DNA of 35,523 nt from Candidatus Thorarchaeota archaeon (GTDB lineage: Archaea; Asgardarchaeota; Thorarchaeia; Thorarchaeales; Thorarchaeaceae): contig JAEORI010000175.1 of the NCBI GenBank assembly GCA_016840965.1, forward strand, positions 1 through 35,523, written 5' to 3'. The notes under the pieces were generated by a model. The model was not told the DNA's origin. It saw only the letters and a program-made list of their open reading frames with translations, and made no database searches. The translations under genes and the position numbers were made by a program. This document shows positions 1 to 7,010 of the stretch, piece after piece (positions within the stretch are counted from its first letter, which is position 1; every line of letters starts with the position of its first letter).

Positions 1-265
1 CCTCGATGACCAAATCAGCGTCTTTGACAGCTTCTTCAAGATTTACTGTTGCTTTTAGTCTACTCATCAGACCTTCAGCTTCAGTCATTGAGATTTTCCC
101 TTTATCTATGCCAGTCATGACATCTGAACGGATACGCTCCATGCCAGCATCGACATATTCCTGTTTGATATCAACCATGCTCACATTGAAACCATTCCAT
201 GCTGAAACATAGGCTATGCCTGCCCCCATTAGCCCAGCGCCGACGACTGCGATCTTATTGACCAT
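1..265 (-). CDS. 3-hydroxyacyl-CoA dehydrogenase, N-terminal part (cut by window edge)
   Basis: Only the first 88 codons lie in the window. They encode a Rossmann NAD-binding domain: a beta strand followed by GAGLMG (GxGxxG) within the first 20 residues, then a strand ending in acidic Asp (MVDIK) expected to bind the NAD ribose. This is the start of 3-hydroxybutyryl/3-hydroxyacyl-CoA dehydrogenases, which oxidise 3-hydroxyacyl-CoA to 3-ketoacyl-CoA in beta-oxidation or the reverse pathway. An ATG at 271 is in frame, but AGGAGG sits only two bases before it and about eight before the ATG at 265, so 265 is preferred. It is the last visible gene of a four-gene minus-strand operon with an SCP2-like protein and a nitroreductase. 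Exact chain-length preference cannot be judged. Confidence 0.85.
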   Translation of the reverse strand, partial: MVNKIAVVGAGLMGAGIAYVSAWNGFNVSMVDIKQEYVDAGMERIRSDVMTGIDKGKISMTEAEGLMSRLKATVNLEEAVKDADLVIE

Positions 266-277
266 TGTCATAACCTC

Positions 278-637
278 CTACATCGCACCCATCATGACAG
301 CGAGAATCAGGTTAGCAAGAGGGTCACTCTCGTTGGCATTGCCAATCACTTCGAGACTCCCATCCTTCATCGTATCTTTAAATGGAACCTCTCCCGTGAA
401 GATACCAAGTAGAGTTTCAGAGTTTGATTTATAGATTACATCGGGACTTGGGTATGTACCCTCATGCAACTCAATTCGGTCTTTCTTTACGACCATGTAT
501 TGTGAGCCTTCCTCAGTATGGACTTGAAGGATTTTCCCATGGTAGGGACCAACCCAGTTTGCTAATTGCTTCTTGAGATCATCTTTTGCGTTGCATTGCG
601 TTTGTAAGAACTTGAAAAATTCTTGTAGCTTCGACAT
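278..637 (-). CDS. SCP2 sterol-binding-domain-like protein
   Basis: A 119-residue protein matching the general pattern of small stand-alone SCP2 domains: an N-terminal helix, a central sheet (ILQVHTEEG, YMVVKKDRIEL), a PDVIYKSNSETLLGIFTGE segment, and a C-terminal hydrophobic helix rich in Met (LANLILAVMMGAM). SCP2 proteins bind acyl-CoA or other lipids in a hydrophobic tunnel, so a lipid-carrier role fits the acyl-CoA dehydrogenase just downstream. An upstream in-frame ATG would add 14 residues, but AGGAGG nine bases before the ATG at 637 decides the start. That Shine-Dalgarno lies in the last codons of the preceding gene, which suggests translational coupling. The stop codon is TAG. Confidence 0.75.
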   Translation of the reverse strand: MSKLQEFFKFLQTQCNAKDDLKKQLANWVGPYHGKILQVHTEEGSQYMVVKKDRIELHEGTYPSPDVIYKSNSETLLGIFTGEVPFKDTMKDGSLEVIGNANESDPLANLILAVMMGAM

Positions 638-641
638 CGAC

Positions 642-1169
642 CTATTCCTCCTTTGCCATCCAATCATCAACAGCCTCATGCATCACTGCATCTATTGTTG
701 TTGCCCAGTAGTTGCCTTTCCTCGCCTTTATTTTGTCAATAAATGAATCATACTTATCGCCATCCATTAGGACAACAATTCTTCCTTTTCTGTCATTGAT
801 GAAGGCTTGATGAATCATTTTCTTGGTGTTCCAATATTCATGTTGAATATCTCCTTCCGTGAGCCGAGGATAAAAGGGCCATGCGCCAGTTGGATGAGGC
901 CGATAGGATTTCCCGCCGGATTTCCACTTTTTGACCTTATCACCAGTAGCTTCCTTAAAACCAGGTCTAAAAGGCCATTGAGGGACATACCGGAAGCCTT
1001 TCTCTCCATCCACTTCACCACCAGTCCATCTGCCGGTGTATACTCTTCCACCAGTATTATCACAGAACTGTTCCATGACAACTTCGATGAATCCTTCAAG
1101 GGTTAAACCAGATTCTTCGGCTAGTTTCTTCATATTCTCAAGAGTTTTGCCTTCGAAATTGACGTCCAT
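642..1169 (-). CDS. Hypothetical protein in lipid-metabolism operon
   Basis: A 175-residue soluble protein I do not recognise. The first 35 residues (from MDVNFEGKT to VVMEQF) look like two amphipathic helices and could be a ribbon-helix-helix-like element. The middle is rich in Gly, Pro, Trp and Tyr (WPFRPGF, HPTGAWPFYPR). The C-terminal third has a strand RIVVLMDGD followed by two helices. It starts one base after the TGA of the nitroreductase gene, with GGAGGG about nine bases upstream, and stops four bases before the SCP2-like gene. It is therefore part of the same operon, and a role linked to acyl-CoA or flavin chemistry is only an inference from position. The stop codon is TAG. Confidence 0.7.
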   Translation of the reverse strand: MDVNFEGKTLENMKKLAEESGLTLEGFIEVVMEQFCDNTGGRVYTGRWTGGEVDGEKGFRYVPQWPFRPGFKEATGDKVKKWKSGGKSYRPHPTGAWPFYPRLTEGDIQHEYWNTKKMIHQAFINDRKGRIVVLMDGDKYDSFIDKIKARKGNYWATTIDAVMHEAVDDWMAKEE

Positions 1170-1170
1170 A

Positions 1171-1932
1171 TCACTTACCCTCCTTCCTGAATGCCAACCT
1201 AGTATATGGCTTGCCCCACCGTTCCTCATACATGAGTCCTTCTAGAGGAGCTCGACTAGGACCTAGTGCTCTCGGGGATATTCGCTTACCAATACAAAAT
1301 GCAGTAAGTGGTTCCCATATTGGTGGGATTCCAATTCGGTCCCTGATGAGTTCAGCGTGTCGAGGGTCTGAACAGACAAGCGCTTCATACCCACAACCAT
1401 ATCCCAGCTCGGTAGCAACTAACCACATGTTCTGCACTGCCATGCCACAGACGACAGAACCAAAAAGGGAGTTAGGATAAAGGTACCCTGCATCATGCCA
1501 CGCCTCGCTAGCGCACACAATAATTACTGTGTCACTCTTTTCGGGGTATCTAAACAATTCCCCGTCTCGGAGTCTCGCATAAACTGCAGCTCTGTATGGG
1601 TCACTAATAAACCAGTTACGTCCACTCGTTAGTTCAAAAGGAGCCCCTCCAAACGCAGTCTGAGCCATCTCCTGTGCAATATTTGCTAGGAAGACCTTGG
1701 TTTCTTGATCGTCTCGAATTACAACAAAACGCATCATCAGCATATTCTCGGGACTTGGCGCATGTCGCGCAGCCTCCAAAATCAACTCGATGTGCTCATC
1801 CGGTTTTTTTTCGCCAGTGACCTCTCTGATAGAGCGTCTCTCTCGAATCCATTTTAAGGATTGAAGCTCTTGCGTAGTCCTTACTCCATCTGCAGATTCA
1901 CTCGCAGCGTTACTCTCAGCATCTGAAGCCAT
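1171..1932 (-). CDS. Nitroreductase-family FMN oxidoreductase
   Basis: A 253-residue protein with the nitroreductase fold signature: an N-terminal IRERRSIREVTGE segment (the R-R-S-x-R phosphate/FMN-binding element, about residues 29-42), then LILEAARHAPSPEN, VVIRDDQE, and a later helix around VVCGMAVQNMWLVATELGYGCGYE typical of the FMN-binding dimer interface. Family members use NAD(P)H to reduce quinones, nitro compounds or specific substrates, and the substrate cannot be named here. The first 25 residues are low-complexity and acidic. GAGG lies about ten bases before the ATG. This is the first gene of the operon running to position 1, and a perfect 8-bp dyad lies just upstream. Confidence 0.85.
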   Translation of the reverse strand: MASDAESNAASESADGVRTTQELQSLKWIRERRSIREVTGEKKPDEHIELILEAARHAPSPENMLMMRFVVIRDDQETKVFLANIAQEMAQTAFGGAPFELTSGRNWFISDPYRAAVYARLRDGELFRYPEKSDTVIIVCASEAWHDAGYLYPNSLFGSVVCGMAVQNMWLVATELGYGCGYEALVCSDPRHAELIRDRIGIPPIWEPLTAFCIGKRISPRALGPSRAPLEGLMYEERWGKPYTRLAFRKEGK

Positions 1933-1944
1933 TTGTACACAACC

Positions 1945-1964
1945 TCAACAATTTCTATTGTTGA
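1945..1964. promoter_or_regulatory. Perfect 8-bp inverted repeat upstream of nitroreductase operon
   Basis: TCAACAAT and ATTGTTGA form a perfect dyad around a four-base spacer, 13 to 32 bases upstream of the nitroreductase start. An AT-rich TATA-like block (TTTTTAAT on the minus strand, about 1975-1982) lies just beyond it, so the dyad would cover the likely transcription start. This is the usual place for a repressor operator. The binding protein is unknown. Confidence 0.4.
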
Positions 1965-2249
1965 CCGGCTCCGATTAAAAAGTGCCAGCATAAATGTATT
2001 CCGAGAAAGCGAAAATGGGTTCAAGAAAGTAAATTTTGATGTTTTTTTAGTCAACTTTCAATAAAGACTGGAATTATACCCAGAGCAGTTCCTAATCATA
2101 CTCTGAGTATAGACCCAGTATTGGCTACAATATACAAGCTGACTTATGATATGAATTCAATCTAGTTTTAGGCGCACATTGCTCCTCCCGGCATGTGCGT
2201 TCTCCTCTTTATGAAATGGGAGCAGGAATGCTCCCTACCCTTCTCTTGG
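1965..2249. other. Intergenic region with several dyads, no gene
   Basis: The gap between the nitroreductase operon promoter and the end of the DRTGG gene holds no convincing ORF. It contains an imperfect 11-bp dyad with 10 of 11 matches (TATACCCAGAG 2075-2085 against CTCTGAGTATA 2101-2111), a 7-bp dyad CGCACAT/ATGTGCG (2173-2179, 2193-2199), and a terminator-like hairpin at 2218-2235. A short structured RNA is possible but not shown. Confidence 0.4.
2218..2235 (-). terminator. Hairpin downstream of the DRTGG gene
   Basis: GGGAGCA and TGCTCCC form a perfect 7-bp stem with a GGAA tetraloop, 14 bases past the TAA of the minus-strand gene ending at 2250. No long T-run follows in the minus-strand direction, so it may be a 3' stabilising hairpin rather than a strict intrinsic terminator. 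Confidence 0.45.
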
Positions 2250-3314
2250 TTATTTGAGAATCTTCTTCAGATCAAGTGATTCCCCTACAATTTTCTCAAC
2301 AATTGCCAGCTTTTCTTTATTATCAACTGTGACTGTCCCAATCAGACCATCAACAATTTGCCCAGTTGTGTAAGTGTCATGAGCAGTCATCAGAACCGGA
2401 ACACCCAACTCACGTGCACGCGCTACAGTCCTTATATCAGGTCCCATTCCTCCTGTTAGAATGAGCAGGTTTGTATCTGTTTCGAGAGCAGTCAGACAGA
2501 CATCTGATCTATCACCACTTGTAATAACAGCCTTATCATGTGCACGTCTAAACCATTTGAGAGCATTCTCTGGAGCCATGCTACCCACCATAAATCGGTC
2601 AATAAGAAGGTCCAACTTATCGGTACCAGTAATCATTTCTCCGTCGAGAGCTCTTTGAATCTCTCGAACAGTAGGACTGAACAACTCACGATTCCGATAG
2701 ATGACTCCTACAAAGTTAATACCTCTTTCAGAAAGAAAAGGACCAATTTGCTCAGCAACTGTTTTCCTGAGCATTGGAGGAACCATATTAAGAACGATGC
2801 TTATATTTTCAATTCCATGTTGCTTGAAGAGTTCTATTTGAAGAAGGATATCATCTATAGCTGTGATGTCTAGAAAGTTCACCAAACAAATTACAGATGC
2901 GGTGAGTTCCTTTGCTATTTGGGGTGTTGATAGGCCAACATGCAATAAATGCCAAGATGCTTTTGTTCCTTCTACAATCATATAGTCCATACCTTTTGAA
3001 ATCTCAGAGTAACAAGTCTTGATTCGATTCATTAGTTCATCATGACCTATTTTCAACAGCTCATCGTAGCTCGACATGGTGCGAACAATTGGACTGATAC
3101 ACGTGAGCCGCTGGTTCATACCAAGAAGATCCTTCATGATGGCTGCGTCTTCATCAATATCATCTGTACTTGTACTGTATTCATAGCTCTTTGTTCCAAC
3201 AGGTTTGAAGTAGCCTACAGATTTTCCTTTCTCTCTTAGTTTAGCTGCTAATGCAATAGCAACCATTGTTTTTCCAGTAAGAGTATCTCCACTAATTACA
3301 ATATTTTCAACCAT
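2250..3314 (-). CDS. BioD-like ATPase with DRTGG domain (phosphotransacetylase N-terminal-like)
   Basis: A 354-residue protein. The N-terminal half is a dethiobiotin-synthetase-like P-loop domain with Walker A GDTLTGKT (residues 9-16), then GYFKPVGT and MIVEGTK. The C-terminal third matches the DRTGG domain, from about residue 215 onward: ITSGDRSD, LLILTGGMGPD, VPVLMTAHDTYTTGQ. Proteins with this architecture resemble the non-catalytic N-terminal part of long phosphotransacetylases and are often encoded beside ADP-forming acyl-CoA synthetase, as here. A sensory or regulatory role toward acetyl-CoA metabolism is the usual suggestion. It starts four bases after the synthetase stop, and its Shine-Dalgarno GGAGG is made by the synthetase's last two codons, so the two are coupled. 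The stop is TAA. Confidence 0.85.
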   Translation of the reverse strand: MVENIVISGDTLTGKTMVAIALAAKLREKGKSVGYFKPVGTKSYEYSTSTDDIDEDAAIMKDLLGMNQRLTCISPIVRTMSSYDELLKIGHDELMNRIKTCYSEISKGMDYMIVEGTKASWHLLHVGLSTPQIAKELTASVICLVNFLDITAIDDILLQIELFKQHGIENISIVLNMVPPMLRKTVAEQIGPFLSERGINFVGVIYRNRELFSPTVREIQRALDGEMITGTDKLDLLIDRFMVGSMAPENALKWFRRAHDKAVITSGDRSDVCLTALETDTNLLILTGGMGPDIRTVARARELGVPVLMTAHDTYTTGQIVDGLIGTVTVDNKEKLAIVEKIVGESLDLKKILK

Positions 3315-3318
3315 TCTA

Positions 3319-5433
3319 TCACCCTCCGATGGTTATTTTGACATCGACAGCCGATACTCCCTTTCCTCGCTCATAGGCAAAAGCAGGATTAATATCAAGC
3401 TCAACAATTTCCTCGAAATCAGTTACAAGTTGGCTTATTCTGAGGATTGTGTCTTCAATTGCGGTGATATCGCTAGGAGCCTCGCCTCTCACGCCTTTCA
3501 AAAGTGTGCCCATCTTAGTTTCCATGATGACATCTCTTGCATCACTACGTGTCATTGGCGCAAGACGAAATGCTATATCTTTGAGGAAGTTTACGAAAAT
3601 TCCACCAGCACCAAACATCACAAGAGGACCAAATTGCACATCTCTAGAACAACCAATAATTAGTTCTTTCCCCTGCTCAACCATTTCTTGAACATCCACA
3701 CCATATATCATTGCATTTGGCATGTGAGCTCTCACATTGTCAAGAATTTGAAGAAAAGCATCTTCAACCTCATCAGGTGATTGAAGTCCTATACGAATAC
3801 CGCCTATGTCGCTTTTATGGATGATGTCAGGGCTAGCAATTTTCAAGACTACAGGATATCCAAGCTCATCAGCTAGTATTTTCGCTTCTTCGGAGCTTGT
3901 CGCCAGTCTAATCCTAGCCACAGAAATCCCATAAGCTTCCGCGATTGCGTGCGCTTCGCTTCCAAGCAGTACACGTCGTTTGTCTTTTTTCACAGCTTTA
4001 ATTATTTCTGCAACTTTTTTCTTATCAACCTTGAATGAAGGAGTTGACTCATGTTTCAAATGGTCTCGACTGACTGTATAATGATAGAGTTCTGCAATTG
4101 CATGTACTGCACGTTCCGGAAAGTCAAAGATTGGAATGCCACCCTCTGTGAGAATTATTCTAGGATATACCATGGAGTTGCCACCCATGAAAACTGCGAC
4201 TAGCGGTTTGTCGGGGTATTTTCGATGAGATTCAACTAGAACTTGAGCTGTCTCGGTTTCTTTAGTCATTGCTTGGGGTGTCAATAGTACCAGAACAGAA
4301 TCGACATTCTCGTCACGCAATGAAGCCTCAACGCAAAGTGTATAATCTTCAGGTTGTGCTGTTCCTAAAGCGTCAATTGGATTGTAAACTGATGCGGCTG
4401 GGGGCAAATTATTTCTCAGAAATTCTATTGTTTCCGATGAGAGTTGAGCAATCTGCAAACCACTTGCCTCACACGCATCGGTTGTTAGAATCCCAGGACC
4501 TCCAGCATTTGTAATGATAGCTACACGATTTCCTTTGGGAAGATACATGTCATCAAAAACAGCTGCTACATCAAATAGAGCAGCCATATTACTTGCACGT
4601 CTGACTCCACATTGTCTGAATGCAACATCATAGGCGGTATCACTCCCTGCTAATGATCCTGTGTGTGATGATGCTGCCCGAGCTCCTGCTGCACTCACAC
4701 CAGACTTTACCGCAAATATAGGTTTTGAAGGAATGACCTTTCTACACACTTCCATAAACTTTCGACCATCAACTACTGATTCAATATAAAGCAGTATGAA
4801 AGTAGAATCAGGGTCTCGACCAAATGCCTCTATAAAATCTGATTCATCCAAGTGGGCTTTGTTACCAAGACTCACGAATTTTGAGAATCCAATTTTTTCC
4901 ATGAGGCTCCAGTCAAGAATTCCGGTCATCAAAGCTCCAGACTGTGAAGCAAATGCGATTGAGCCTTTTCGAGGAGTTCCTGCTGAGAATGAAGCATTGT
5001 AGGGAGCAGTTGTGTTTATAATTCCCAAGCAGTTAGGTCCTTGAATAACCATTTCATATTTCTCAGCGAGCTCAACGAGTTTTTTCTCTGCTTCTTGACC
5101 TTCATGACCTATTTCCTTGAATCCTGCAGTTATGATAACTAGTGCTTTCACGCCTTTCTTTCCACATTCTTCTACAGCTTCGAGTACGCTTTCTGCGGGA
5201 ATAACAATAATCGCCACATCAGGTCTATTCGCAATTTCGGAAATTGAACGATACACCTTCAATCCTAAAATCTCGCCGCCTCGAGGATTCACAGGATAAA
5301 TTCGACCACTATATCCACTACCAACTAGATTTCGAAGGACATCATTACCCAATTTTCCTTTCGTTGCAGACGCGCCTATGACTGCTATTGAACGAGGATT
5401 GAACAGTTGATCAATGCCTTTTTGACGATCCAA
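3319..5433 (-). CDS. ADP-forming acyl-CoA (acetate-CoA) synthetase, fused alpha-beta
   Basis: A 704-residue protein of normal length for the single-chain form. Residues about 7-105 are the CoA-binding Rossmann domain (NPRSIAVIGAS). Residues about 150-440 are the succinyl-CoA-synthetase-like domains, with SSHTGSLAGSD placing the phosphohistidine at His257. Residues about 480-704 are the ATP-grasp domain (GYPVVLKIASPDIIHKSDIGG). The enzyme converts acyl-CoA, ADP and phosphate to acid, CoA and ATP, the main substrate-level phosphorylation step in many archaea. The start is TTG at 5433: no in-frame ATG or GTG exists between it and the upstream region, and no clear Shine-Dalgarno is visible. It is the first gene of a two-gene operon. 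Confidence 0.93.
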   Translation of the reverse strand: MDRQKGIDQLFNPRSIAVIGASATKGKLGNDVLRNLVGSGYSGRIYPVNPRGGEILGLKVYRSISEIANRPDVAIIVIPAESVLEAVEECGKKGVKALVIITAGFKEIGHEGQEAEKKLVELAEKYEMVIQGPNCLGIINTTAPYNASFSAGTPRKGSIAFASQSGALMTGILDWSLMEKIGFSKFVSLGNKAHLDESDFIEAFGRDPDSTFILLYIESVVDGRKFMEVCRKVIPSKPIFAVKSGVSAAGARAASSHTGSLAGSDTAYDVAFRQCGVRRASNMAALFDVAAVFDDMYLPKGNRVAIITNAGGPGILTTDACEASGLQIAQLSSETIEFLRNNLPPAASVYNPIDALGTAQPEDYTLCVEASLRDENVDSVLVLLTPQAMTKETETAQVLVESHRKYPDKPLVAVFMGGNSMVYPRIILTEGGIPIFDFPERAVHAIAELYHYTVSRDHLKHESTPSFKVDKKKVAEIIKAVKKDKRRVLLGSEAHAIAEAYGISVARIRLATSSEEAKILADELGYPVVLKIASPDIIHKSDIGGIRIGLQSPDEVEDAFLQILDNVRAHMPNAMIYGVDVQEMVEQGKELIIGCSRDVQFGPLVMFGAGGIFVNFLKDIAFRLAPMTRSDARDVIMETKMGTLLKGVRGEAPSDITAIEDTILRISQLVTDFEEIVELDINPAFAYERGKGVSAVDVKITIGG

Positions 5434-5441
5434 TTTACTGC

Positions 5442-5490
5442 ACGACCCAAGTTTGGTCTGAGTCGGTCGTCAATGTAAGACAGTTATAAG
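5442..5490 (-). promoter_or_regulatory. Promoter and hairpin leader of the acyl-CoA synthetase gene
   Basis: On the minus strand a TATA-like CTTATAACTG (5481-5490) stands about 50 bases before the TTG start, which predicts transcription starting near 5458. The leader region holds an inverted repeat ACGACC (5442-5447) and GGTCGT (5465-5470). Whether the dyad acts as DNA operator or RNA hairpin is not known. Confidence 0.35.
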
Positions 5491-5568
5491 ATATCGCTTA
5501 GAGGATTAGTCCAAGATGCGAATTGTTAATCTCTCTCATCTAATTCCATGCATATCTTGTTCAAGTTG

Positions 5569-5626
5569 AATACCTACCTAGTATTACTTACATCCATATT
5601 CCGGTATGACACTGAAAATACCTAGG
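5569..5626 (+). promoter_or_regulatory. Repeated AATACCTA motifs upstream of the RHH gene
   Basis: AATACCTA occurs at 5569-5576 and again at 5617-5624. The first copy lies in an AATAC/GTATT dyad (5569-5585) and the second reads AATACCTAGG with a CCTAGG palindrome. Both lie within 70 bases of the start of a ribbon-helix-helix gene. Such proteins commonly bind short repeated palindromic sites in their own promoter, so these are candidate autoregulatory operators (inference). Confidence 0.35.
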
Positions 5627-5637
5627 TGATTATCGAG

Positions 5638-5778
5638 ATGAAGCTCGTAACCTTGCACATTCCAGAAACTTACGTTGATGGTTTAGAGAAACTTGTTGAG
5701 AACAACCTCTACCCAAACAGATCTGAAGCCATCAGAATTGCTATTCGTGATCTGCTCAAGAGAGAGCTGTGGGGTTGA
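5638..5778 (+). CDS. Small ribbon-helix-helix DNA-binding protein
   Basis: A 46-residue protein: MKLVTLHIPETYVDGLEKLV, then ENNLYPNRSEAIRIAIRDLL and a short basic end. This is the ribbon-helix-helix (CopG/Arc) pattern: a beta strand of alternating residues (residues 2-8), a first helix (about 10-23), the turn with YPNRSEAIR (the conserved N-R-S-E-A-I-R start of helix two), and a second helix to about residue 42. These proteins dimerise and insert the strand in the DNA major groove. The start has AGGTGAT about seven bases upstream, and a hairpin with a T-run follows the stop, so it is an independent transcription unit. The target is unknown. Candidates are its own promoter, the two genes downstream, or the divergent synthetase operon. 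Confidence 0.8.
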   Translation: MKLVTLHIPETYVDGLEKLVENNLYPNRSEAIRIAIRDLLKRELWG

Positions 5779-5786
5779 TTAAATCA

Positions 5787-5810
5787 TGGAGCCCCACAAG
5801 CTCCATTTTT
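5787..5810 (+). terminator. Intrinsic-type terminator after the RHH gene
   Basis: TGGAGC (5787-5792) and GCTCCA (5800-5805) form a 6-bp stem with a seven-base loop, followed directly by TTTTT (5806-5810). It starts nine bases after the TGA of the ribbon-helix-helix gene. Confidence 0.6.
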
Positions 5811-5915
5811 CCGAACATCCTAGATTCATTCAAATGTGAACTCAGATTTTGAACCTTGACTAGCCGCCACCATATTGGAACTAGCGGACTGTTGAAGAAA
5901 CCTTGATATTATTTC

Positions 5916-5931
5916 ATATTTATGAATATGG
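5916..5931 (+). promoter_or_regulatory. AT-rich dyad and likely promoter of the first Cys-rich paralogue
   Basis: CATATT and AATATG form a perfect 6-bp dyad around TATG (5916-5931), about 35 to 50 bases before the ATG at 5966. It overlaps a TATA-like sequence. It may be the promoter element itself, an operator over it, or both. Confidence 0.35.
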
Positions 5932-5965
5932 AATAAGAAGGTAAGTCAAGCCAGAGGCGTTCCAT

Positions 5966-6925
5966 ATGAATGTAGACCGAGATGTCTTCTCAAATTCAAC
6001 ACAGGAACCGATTCATCTTGTGAGAGGTTGCTGCTGTTACCGTGAGTTTGGCGATGAAAAGGTCTGCCTAAACAACGACAGTGTTTTGCCAATAAATGCG
6101 ATTTTAGTAGATCCAAGTTTTTTCACGCCTCTGCGCTCAAAATCGCAGTTAGTTGGGTTCCGAAGTGATAACATAAGTATGTGTTATTTGCTAATGTTTC
6201 TCGATCGAGATGAAGGACTATGTTATTGCGTAAGTCAGAACCAACGGATTTGTATCAATAATAAGAATGTCAAAGTATCGGAAATTGAGAATGCATTACA
6301 ATTTGTGACTTCATCTGAGAAGAGTAGAGACGGAGTACTGTGTTCAGATTGCCTCTACAGGTACCTTAGGACCTTGGGTGAGGGTTCAGAGGGCTTTCTT
6401 ACAGACGATGAGAGGAACGAAATAATAGCGAGATATGTTCGTGAGTTAGCTACGAATATGGCTATCCAATTAACAAATTATGATAGTAGTGGAGGAAAAT
6501 CAGACTTCACTAGCCATCTTTGGAGCTACCTTAGAGAGATCAATAGAAGCAGATCCCATTGGGCATCAATGATCCTCAACCTGAGAAAAGCTGAAACAGA
6601 AGAAGACTTGATTGAATTGATTGAACTATATAGCACACTATCACGATTGGAATCAATTTTCCTCTTTCAAGTATTGTCGCTCGATGATTCGGATGACGAA
6701 ACAGACTTACTCAGCACATTAAGATTCATGGTTGGCGTGTCAGAGAAGGTCATTAATGTTAACAATTCGATTAGGGAGATTACAAATAGTCTAACGGAGC
6801 GAAATGCTCTTCCTGAAAGTATTCGAGAAATGCTTTCTCAGCACGCTAAAACCAGAAAGATGACCGAATATAAATTCAGCAATCTCGTATCTGCACTACA
6901 TAGTATAGACACACATACTACATAA
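5966..6925 (+). CDS. Unknown Cys-rich protein, paralogue 1 of a tandem pair
   Basis: A 319-residue soluble protein of a family I do not recognise. It is clearly paralogous to the next gene. The N-terminal domain (about 15-140) carries the shared pattern LVRGC, FGDE+-C-N, DP..F, CY, YC-SQ, A-QF and CS-CLY. Its cysteines at 22, 34, 73, 88, 126 and 129 match the neighbour's with no gap between them. Extra cysteines at 23, 24, 86 and 96 are unique to this copy. The C-terminal 180 residues are mostly helical with a variable linker near 170-185. No signal peptide or membrane segment is visible. The ATG has GAGG about eight bases upstream. A metal or Fe-S site is plausible, but no known fold is recognised. 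Confidence 0.8.
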   Translation: MNVDRDVFSNSTQEPIHLVRGCCCYREFGDEKVCLNNDSVLPINAILVDPSFFTPLRSKSQLVGFRSDNISMCYLLMFLDRDEGLCYCVSQNQRICINNKNVKVSEIENALQFVTSSEKSRDGVLCSDCLYRYLRTLGEGSEGFLTDDERNEIIARYVRELATNMAIQLTNYDSSGGKSDFTSHLWSYLREINRSRSHWASMILNLRKAETEEDLIELIELYSTLSRLESIFLFQVLSLDDSDDETDLLSTLRFMVGVSEKVINVNNSIREITNSLTERNALPESIREMLSQHAKTRKMTEYKFSNLVSALHSIDTHTT

Positions 6926-7010
6926 TAACTACTAAATGGTCACCCGTTCTAATCAGAAGCGGTTCTTTAGCACCTTGAATTAATACTAACCTATGTTGGA
7001 GAAATGAACT

